From contig JADFLK010000047.1 of assembly GCA_022564455.1 (NCBI GenBank), forward strand, positions 1 to 10,178: a DNA stretch of 10,178 nucleotides, written 5' to 3'. This document shows, piece by piece, positions 6,072 to 10,178 of this stretch (positions within the stretch are counted from its first letter, which is position 1; each line of letters opens with the position of its first letter). A model generated the notes under the pieces. That model saw nothing but the letters and a program-made list of their open reading frames with translations. It was not told the DNA's origin and ran no database searches. This stretch comes from Bacteroidota bacterium (GTDB taxonomy: Bacteria; Bacteroidota; Rhodothermia; Rhodothermales; Rubricoccaceae). Both the position numbers and the translations under genes were made by a program.

Positions 6072-8234
6072 TCAATACTCCAGAATATCGCGGGCGGCAT
6101 TGAGCACGTCGGCGTCTTGTGGAAGCACTTCCTTCTCCAGCGCATCTGCGTAAGGCGTTGGGCTGAAGGCTCCGGCCAGCCGCTTTACCGGGGCATCGAG
6201 GTGCTCGAACGTCTGGTCGGCTACCTGCGCAGCGATCTCGGCCCCGAAACCCATGAACTCGTAGTCCTCGTAGGCCACGAGGACGCGGTTGGTTTTGCGG
6301 ACTGACGAGAGGATGGCCTCCGTATCGAGAGGCAGAATCGACCGGATGTCGATGACTTCAACCGAAACCCCTTCCTTCGCCAGCGCCTTGGCCGCATTGA
6401 GCGCCTTGTAAACGATCGCGCCCCAGGTGACGATGGTAAGGTCGGTTCCCTCACGGGCGATGCGCGCCTTGCCGAACGGCACCAGGTAGTCGTCGTGCGG
6501 CTCAGGGCTGCGGGCCGGCCCCTGGCGGTAGAGCGCCTTGTGCTCCAGGAAGAGGACGGGGTCGTTGGAGCGGATGGCTGTTTTCAGCAGCCCCTTGGCG
6601 TCGGCTGCGGTACTGGGCAACACCACTTTCAGGCCGGGGAAGTGCCCAAAAATGGCCTCGATGTTCTGGCTGTGGCAGAGGCCGCCGTGGATGTAGCCAC
6701 CGCAGGGTACGCGGATCACCATCGGGCAACTCCACGCATTGTTGGAGCGGTAACGGAACGACGACACCTGGTTCCGGATCTGCTGCATACCCGGCCAGAT
6801 GTAGTCGGCAAACTGGATTTCGACCACAGGCTTCCAACCCGCGGCGGCCAGCCCGACGGCCGAGCCGATGATGGAGTGCTCGGCAAGCGGCGAGTTGAAG
6901 CAGCGGTCGGCGCCGTGCTTCTCGGCAAGACCCCTCGTGGCCGTAAACACGCCGCCCTTGCCTGCGCCGACATCCTGGCCATACACCAGCACGCGGTCGT
7001 CGCGCGTCATCTCCTCGTCGAGGGCATGGTTGATGGCATCCACCATCACGATAAGATCGCCTTCGGGGCCGGGCAACTCGTACTGAAGCTCATCTGTGCC
7101 CTCAAAGTAGACGTGCGACGTAGCGTCCGTCGATTCGGGCTGCGCCTCAACCGATTTGGCCAGGTCGTTGATCTCGGCAGACACGTCTTCGCGCATCGCG
7201 GCTACGTCGCCCTCGGCCATAATGCCTGCCTGCACGAGTTGTGCGGCCATCCGCACGACAGGGTCGCGGTCGCGGTCGGACGCAAGGTCGTCCTCTTCAC
7301 GGTACTTGCGGTGGTCGTCGGACGACGAATGAGGGAGGAGCCGAACCACATCAGCCAAAAGCGCAACAGGGCCATTGCCTGAGCGCACGTGCTCTACAGC
7401 CGCCTTGCTTACGGCGAACGTCGTGAAGAAATCGGTACCGTCGTATCGGACGCGAACGAGGCCGGGGTAGCCACCGAGCATGGGGTAGATGGAGCCACCA
7501 GCCGTCTGGTCTTTAACCGGAACCGAAATGGCGTAGCCGTTATCCTGGATGTGGAACAACGCCGGGGCCTTGGCCCTTGCCGCCCAATTGAGCGCCTCAT
7601 GGAACGCGCCCTGGCTCGTGGAGCCATCCCCACCGGAGATGTAGACAATCTGGTCGGTGCCATCCCGCTGGGCGGCTAACGCAAAGCCTACGCCAGGCAT
7701 GAACTGCGCCCCCACCGACGAGGAGGTCGTCATGATGTTGAGGTCGCGGTGGCCAAAGTGCTCGGGCATCTGCCGGCCGGCGCCGCTGGGGTCACCTGCT
7801 TTCGCGAAGTGGGCCTGCAGTGCGTTCTCCGGCGTGTAGCCGATCGAGAGCGCCATCGCGAGGTCGCGGTAGTAAAAGCAAAACCAGTCGTGGCCGCCCC
7901 GAAGGTGGAAACCGAGACCAACCTGTGCGGCCTCGTGGCCGGAGGCGCCAATGTGGAAAAAGCCTTTGCCCTGCTTGAGCAGCGTCAGCATCTTCTCATC
8001 CAGCCGCCGCGAGGTCATCATGGTGCGCAGCGCCGCCCTCAAAATATCCGGCTCGAAATCCTCCGGACCCAGGGGTGTGACATCCAGGCCGCCCTCGTAA
8101 TCCAAAAGAACACGCGTAGGGCTGTCCGGTGCAGGCGCAACCGGCGAGCCGTTTCCGGTGTCCTCCGGGGAGATGAGATCGCTTGTGGTAAAACGAGCGT
8201 CTTCATCGGGAGCCGTGGTCTTATCAGACTTCAT
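6072..8234 (-). CDS. Fused E1 alpha/beta subunit of a 2-oxoacid dehydrogenase complex (branched-chain or pyruvate type)
   Basis: This 720-residue protein is the thiamine-diphosphate-dependent E1 component that decarboxylates a 2-oxoacid and passes the acyl group to lipoyl-E2. Residues about 60-350 are E1 alpha: RRLDEKMLTLLKQGKGFFHIGASGHEA (76-102), YYRDLAMAL (121-129), the ThDP/Mg motif GDGSTSQG (202-209) through DNGYAIS (231-237), and the phosphorylation-loop region HSSSDDHRKYREEDD (302-316). A linker rich in Glu, Ser and Asp (about 355-392) leads to E1 beta: LVYGQDVG, SPLAEHS with Glu452 matching the human E1 beta Glu that activates ThDP, IQFADYIWPGMQQIRNQ, and HSQ with His521. Separate genes are the common form; fusions occur in Bacteroidota and other phyla. 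Asp231 replaces the usual first Asn of the NN motif. ATG 8234 is preferred to the adjoining TTG 8237. Substrate (branched-chain or pyruvate) is uncertain; E2 and E3 genes are not nearby. Confidence 0.95.
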   Translation of the reverse strand: MKSDKTTAPDEDARFTTSDLISPEDTGNGSPVAPAPDSPTRVLLDYEGGLDVTPLGPEDFEPDILRAALRTMMTSRRLDEKMLTLLKQGKGFFHIGASGHEAAQVGLGFHLRGGHDWFCFYYRDLAMALSIGYTPENALQAHFAKAGDPSGAGRQMPEHFGHRDLNIMTTSSSVGAQFMPGVGFALAAQRDGTDQIVYISGGDGSTSQGAFHEALNWAARAKAPALFHIQDNGYAISVPVKDQTAGGSIYPMLGGYPGLVRVRYDGTDFFTTFAVSKAAVEHVRSGNGPVALLADVVRLLPHSSSDDHRKYREEDDLASDRDRDPVVRMAAQLVQAGIMAEGDVAAMREDVSAEINDLAKSVEAQPESTDATSHVYFEGTDELQYELPGPEGDLIVMVDAINHALDEEMTRDDRVLVYGQDVGAGKGGVFTATRGLAEKHGADRCFNSPLAEHSIIGSAVGLAAAGWKPVVEIQFADYIWPGMQQIRNQVSSFRYRSNNAWSCPMVIRVPCGGYIHGGLCHSQNIEAIFGHFPGLKVVLPSTAADAKGLLKTAIRSNDPVLFLEHKALYRQGPARSPEPHDDYLVPFGKARIAREGTDLTIVTWGAIVYKALNAAKALAKEGVSVEVIDIRSILPLDTEAILSSVRKTNRVLVAYEDYEFMGFGAEIAAQVADQTFEHLDAPVKRLAGAFSPTPYADALEKEVLPQDADVLNAARDILEY

Positions 8235-8264
8235 CAAGTAATCGCGGATTTGAGTGCCACGGAA

Positions 8265-8309
8265 TTACGGACCGCCCGTAGCGTCAGAACATTTTATCTG
8301 GGTATTCAA
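8265..8309 (-). CDS. Possible 14-residue leader ORF ahead of the E1 gene
   Basis: On the minus strand a full Shine-Dalgarno, AGGAGGT (8314-8320), stands 5 bases before a TTG at 8309. The frame reads 14 codons (TTG AAT ACC CAG ATA AAA TGT ... GGT CCG) to a TAA at 8265-8267. It is in frame with the E1 start at 8234 but separated from it by that stop. Strong Shine-Dalgarno sequences are otherwise missing ahead of the main genes, so this may be a translated leader, or the match may be chance. One Ile codon and no run of branched-chain codons argue against classical attenuation. Confidence 0.2.
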   Translation of the reverse strand: MNTQIKCSDATGGP

Positions 8310-8345
8310 TATAACCTCCTCACGTGTCTTCCTCTGTTGAGGCCA

Positions 8346-8516
8346 ATGGCATCATCGCTCCCCAACACACCCATCCAGGACGGTTCTTCCGGCGGCAAGC
8401 GGGTAAGAAAAATGGTTGCACGCCTGGGCGTGGCCGGGTTTCTGCTGTTCCTTGCCAAGGGTCTGCTTTGGCTGATCGTCCCTTCCCTGCTGGTTATGGT
8501 GGGCATCCAGTGTTGA
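8346..8516 (+). CDS. Possible small single-pass membrane protein (56 aa)
   Basis: ATG at 8346 follows GAGGCCA, a weak Shine-Dalgarno, and the frame ends at TGA 8514-8516. The product has a polar N-terminus, a basic patch (KRVRK, 18-22) and a long hydrophobic stretch (about 26-53) containing LGVAGFLLFLAKGLLWLIVP. This looks like a designed membrane segment and resembles small hydrophobic proteins with an FLFFxKGLxWL-type core, but I cannot name a family. It is divergent from the E1 gene, whose start is 111 bases away. Its last 9 codons and stop lie within a 33-bp repeat that recurs 75 bases on, which lowers confidence that the end is the native one. It may be a real small protein or a chance frame. 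Confidence 0.5.
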   Translation: MASSLPNTPIQDGSSGGKRVRKMVARLGVAGFLLFLAKGLLWLIVPSLLVMVGIQC

Positions 8517-8595
8517 GGGACACATAGCCTGCGAAACGCATGCAGCCACGGATGTCCTGCCTTGCTGGTTATGATGGGCATCCAGTGTTGAGGGA
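8488..8595. repeat. 33-bp direct repeat, two copies 75 bases apart
   Basis: 8488-8520 and 8563-8595 are identical at 32 of 33 positions (TGCTGGTTATG, then G or A, then TGGGCATCCAGTGTTGAGGGA). The similarity fades on both sides: GAT.GTCC precedes each copy and CACAT follows each one. The first copy encodes the C-terminus and stop of the 56-residue frame. The copies are 25 codons apart, so both carry the same reading frame. Confidence 0.8.
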
Positions 8596-8824
8596 GGCAC
8601 ATGAGTTGCTTGGGCCGCAAGAATGTCTCCCTGTTCCAAGGGGATATTCTTGTGGCCTGCATAAGACACTTTCCACGGCGCCGGAATGCCGTTTCGTTCC
8701 TATTTCCGCGCAAACCAAAGCGTAACGTTTCAAGGGGTTAACCTGCATCGCCTTGCTTTTGGCCCGGATTTCTCGCACCTTGCAGGGTTGACTGCCATCC
8801 TCCCGGTCCCTTGCGACCAATCCC
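8517..8824. other. 308-base non-coding stretch
   Basis: I see no convincing gene between the small frame and the secreted-protein gene at 8825. The stretch holds the second copy of the 33-bp repeat and the long hairpin at 8613-8657. A near-inverted pair AACCTGCA (about 8740-8747) and TGCAGGGTT (about 8780-8788) lies nearer the next gene. A 46-codon frame at 8601-8741 starts with ATG after GGGAGG, but its Arg/Lys-rich product looks like noise. The promoter for the 8825 gene should be here, yet I cannot point to clear -33/-7 or -35/-10 boxes. Confidence 0.5.
8613..8657 (+). ncRNA. Long RNA hairpin of unknown role
   Basis: GGCCGCAAGAATGTCTCC (8613-8630) pairs with GGGATATTCTTGTGGCC and its adjacent G (8640-8657) to give an 18-bp stem with a loop of about 9 bases. 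Three positions are not Watson-Crick pairs, and in plus-strand RNA all three become G.U or U.G pairs, whereas in minus-strand RNA they would be A/C mismatches. That bias suggests a structure kept in plus-strand transcripts. No T-run follows, so it is not a simple terminator. It could be a 5' leader element of the 8825 gene, an RNase site, part of a small RNA or a repeat-family member. Confidence 0.4.
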
Positions 8825-9397
8825 ATGCGACGTACCCTCTTCAGCCTGCTCTTGCCGGCGATTCTTCTTGGAGCGTTCCCTGCCGCTAACGCGCAGAACG
8901 CCACCGGCGAACGGGTTATCCGTTCGTGGATTGACAACGTCAAACTCGACGACGGCTCCAGGGCAACCTGGATCTTCACCATCACCTACAATGCCGACGC
9001 CGGTGAATATGCACGGACCATCACGGACGAGAGCGGCGCCCTCATCAAACGCACCGTCGGAAACATGTCGTTGGTCGGACCGACCCCGGCGGAGATCGAG
9101 ATGGCGCGCGCCGTCATCTTCGCTGATCCGGTGCTGAGTGAACTGTACGAGCAGGCCGAGAACCCCGAGCTTAAAGGTGGTTTCGTCCTCCAGCGTGAAG
9201 CAGGCCACCCGTGCGGCCCCGGCTCGCGCTGCCTCCAGTTCGACATGTTCAACGTGGATAGAGTTGCGCGCAGGGTCGACCGCATCCGCTACATCGTGGT
9301 GGACGTTCGCGACGGCACGCTGGTCTCGAGAGACTTCGATCCTTCGGCCGACGGCAACGCTACCCGTTTCAACGGTAACCCCCAACCATCGCGGTAA
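8825..9397 (+). CDS. Secreted protein resembling the N-terminal domains of copper amine oxidases (tentative)
   Basis: A 190-residue exported protein with a textbook signal peptide (MRRT, hydrophobic 5-19, AANAQ, cleavage near 24). The mature part has a first mixed alpha/beta region (about 30-82) and then PTPAEIEMARAVIFADPVLS (87-106), a Pro/Glu/Leu/Lys stretch, a loop with Cys130 and Cys136 that may be disulfide-bonded, and a closing pair of strands, RIRYIVVDVRDGTLVSRDF (153-171). The order helix with T/S-xxEI, then strand, then a VVDxxxGxVxS hairpin, recalls the N2/N3 domains of copper amine oxidases. I rate that as suggestive only, but the next gene, 28 bases downstream, resembles the catalytic domain of the same enzymes. 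ATG 8825 starts the signal peptide; no Shine-Dalgarno is visible. Otherwise it is a secreted protein of unknown function. Confidence 0.8.
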   Translation: MRRTLFSLLLPAILLGAFPAANAQNATGERVIRSWIDNVKLDDGSRATWIFTITYNADAGEYARTITDESGALIKRTVGNMSLVGPTPAEIEMARAVIFADPVLSELYEQAENPELKGGFVLQREAGHPCGPGSRCLQFDMFNVDRVARRVDRIRYIVVDVRDGTLVSRDFDPSADGNATRFNGNPQPSR

Positions 9398-9425
9398 CCA
9401 GCCCGAGCGAAAACCTTACCAAATC

Positions 9426-10178
9426 ATGCGTGTTTCTACAACCCTCTTCATCGCTGCGCTCGGATTGGGCTTGACAGCGCTGCCTGCTGCTGCCCAGTAC
9501 AACGCAACCATCAACACGTGTGGGGGATCGGAAGGCACGATCATGGGCCATATCGACTGGCCTGCCGCCAACCCCCTGTGGAGCTTCGACTTCATCCGGC
9601 CGGCAAATAGCACCGGCTCAGACGGCTCCGGCCTCGAGCTCGTTGATGTATACTACACCGGCCACAAGGTGTTCGACCGCGCGCACGTACCCGTCCTCAA
9701 CGTCGAGTACGATCCAACCCCCGGTGGATGTACTTGCTTTCGGGATTGGCAGTATCAGGAATCGGAATTCCACACGGACGGCATTCGCGCCGGAGCAGAA
9801 TCCTGCTTTGCCGACGCGACAGCCGGCGAAGTGAAGACTACCTGTGAATTTCCGATGGGTGACGACTCCGCTCCCCCGGGTCAGGAGCCCAATTTCACCG
9901 GTGTAGCAGTTGAAGAATTCAAAACCGAACTCATCCTGACGGCCCATATGCTGGCAGGCTGGTATCGCTATCGGATGAAGTGGCACTTCTACACGGACGG
10001 TCGCATCTGGCCGGAGTATTCGATGGCGTCAAACAGTGGTTCAGCCTGTGCCCTCGAATACCACAATCATCATGCCTATTGGCGGTTCGACTTCGACCTC
10101 GACGGAACACCCAACGATGACGTCGTCCGCGAGATCAACCCGACGGCGGGCACGGAGATCACATTCACGAATGAAGAC
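9426..10178 (+). CDS. Secreted copper-amine-oxidase-like protein, cut by the window end
   Basis: The frame opens at ATG 9426 and stays open for 251 codons to the right edge. A signal peptide covers residues 1 to about 24 (hydrophobic 7-20, PAAAQ). The mature part follows the catalytic domain of copper amine oxidases: GLELVDVYYTGHKVFDRAHVPVLNVEYD (69-96), a Cys127-Cys140 pair where those enzymes have a conserved disulfide, WYRYRMKWHFYTDGRIWPEYS (179-199), and HNHHAYWRFDFDLDGTPND (213-231), which matches the HxH copper-ligand strand with LDxDxDGxxN. The enzymes make their topaquinone cofactor from Tyr in Asn-Tyr-Asp/Glu; here the aligned Tyr180 is flanked by Trp and Arg. The large N-terminal domains are absent from this chain. 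It may be non-catalytic, or the alignment at that site may differ. The third His ligand would lie beyond the edge. Six cysteines suit an extracellular protein. Confidence 0.8.
   Translation, partial: MRVSTTLFIAALGLGLTALPAAAQYNATINTCGGSEGTIMGHIDWPAANPLWSFDFIRPANSTGSDGSGLELVDVYYTGHKVFDRAHVPVLNVEYDPTPGGCTCFRDWQYQESEFHTDGIRAGAESCFADATAGEVKTTCEFPMGDDSAPPGQEPNFTGVAVEEFKTELILTAHMLAGWYRYRMKWHFYTDGRIWPEYSMASNSGSACALEYHNHHAYWRFDFDLDGTPNDDVVREINPTAGTEITFTNED

Noticed and set aside
5454..6305. Plus-strand frame of 283 codons
   Set aside because: It lies opposite DUF1573 and the end of E1, has no recognisable domain, and crosses the gap between two real genes.
6495..7382. Long plus-strand frame of 295 codons
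   Set aside because: It is wholly opposite the E1 gene, whose motifs are clear; its product is rich in His, Arg and Gly as expected for the reverse complement of a GC-rich gene.
7749..8345. N-terminal part of a 255-codon plus-strand frame ending at 8516
   Set aside because: This part is antisense to the E1 gene; only the portion from ATG 8346 is outside it and has membrane-protein character.
8488..8595. Two 33-base repeats separated by 42 bases, like a one-spacer CRISPR array
   Set aside because: Only two copies, the first overlaps a plausible coding frame, the repeat is not palindromic in the usual way, and no cas genes are in view.
8514..8657. TGA codons followed by a hairpin, as in selenocysteine insertion
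   Set aside because: The hairpin apex is too far past the nearer TGA for a typical bacterial element, the downstream frame shows no domain, and no selenocysteine genes are visible.
8601..8741. 46-codon plus-strand frame with GGGAGG ahead of the ATG
   Set aside because: The spacing to the ATG is only 3 bases, the product is Arg/Lys-rich without recognisable features, and the RNA hairpin explains the sequence in the middle better.
8738..9385. Minus-strand frame of 215 codons
   Set aside because: It is opposite the secreted-protein gene at 8825, which has a clear signal peptide on the plus strand.

Overview
The window looks like chromosomal DNA from a marine or saline member of the Rhodothermota/Bacteroidota group. 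The reasons are family-based: a DUF5777-type outer-membrane barrel, a secreted DUF1573 protein, a single-chain E1 alpha/beta 2-oxoacid dehydrogenase, moderately high GC, and almost no Shine-Dalgarno sequences ahead of the main start codons. This placement is an inference. I see no rRNA, tRNA, CRISPR array or intact transposase gene.

Layout from left to right. Positions 2-190 (+) hold the C-terminal end of an unrecognised membrane protein. It converges on a MOSC-domain protein (312-797, -) across a short AT-rich interval with an imperfect inverted repeat. From 981 to 8234 every main gene is on the minus strand. Read in the direction of transcription these are: a fused E1 alpha/beta dehydrogenase (8234-6072), a secreted two-domain DUF1573 protein (5960-5190), a DUF547 lipoprotein (4990-4073), an outer-membrane barrel 4 bases further on (4068-3112), a small c-type cytochrome lipoprotein with an unusual CX4CH haem motif (3010-2582), a YceI family secreted protein (2568-2020) and a DUF5777-type barrel (1844-981). 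All but the dehydrogenase carry export signals, so this is mostly an envelope gene block; the cytochrome/YceI/DUF5777 trio looks like one functional unit. E2 and E3 partners of the dehydrogenase are not in the window.

Two copies of one short inverted-repeat element (MITE-like) lie in gaps of this block: a 171-bp copy at 1853-2023 between the YceI and DUF5777 genes, and a 59-bp copy at 5080-5138 that lacks most of the interior. They share about 17-bp terminal inverted repeats and a conserved 20-odd-base core. The long copy reaches exactly to the YceI stop codon and to within 8 bases of the DUF5777 start.

Past the divergent region at 8235-8345 the plus strand holds a possible 56-residue membrane protein (8346-8516), then a 308-base stretch with a 33-bp direct repeat and a long G.U-tolerant hairpin, then two secreted proteins at 8825-9397 and 9426-end. 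The second resembles the catalytic domain of copper amine oxidases but has Trp-Tyr-Arg where the cofactor-forming Asn-Tyr-Asp/Glu is expected. The first weakly resembles the small N-terminal domains of the same enzymes. This pair, a possible split and perhaps non-enzymatic amine-oxidase relative, is the most novel item I see.
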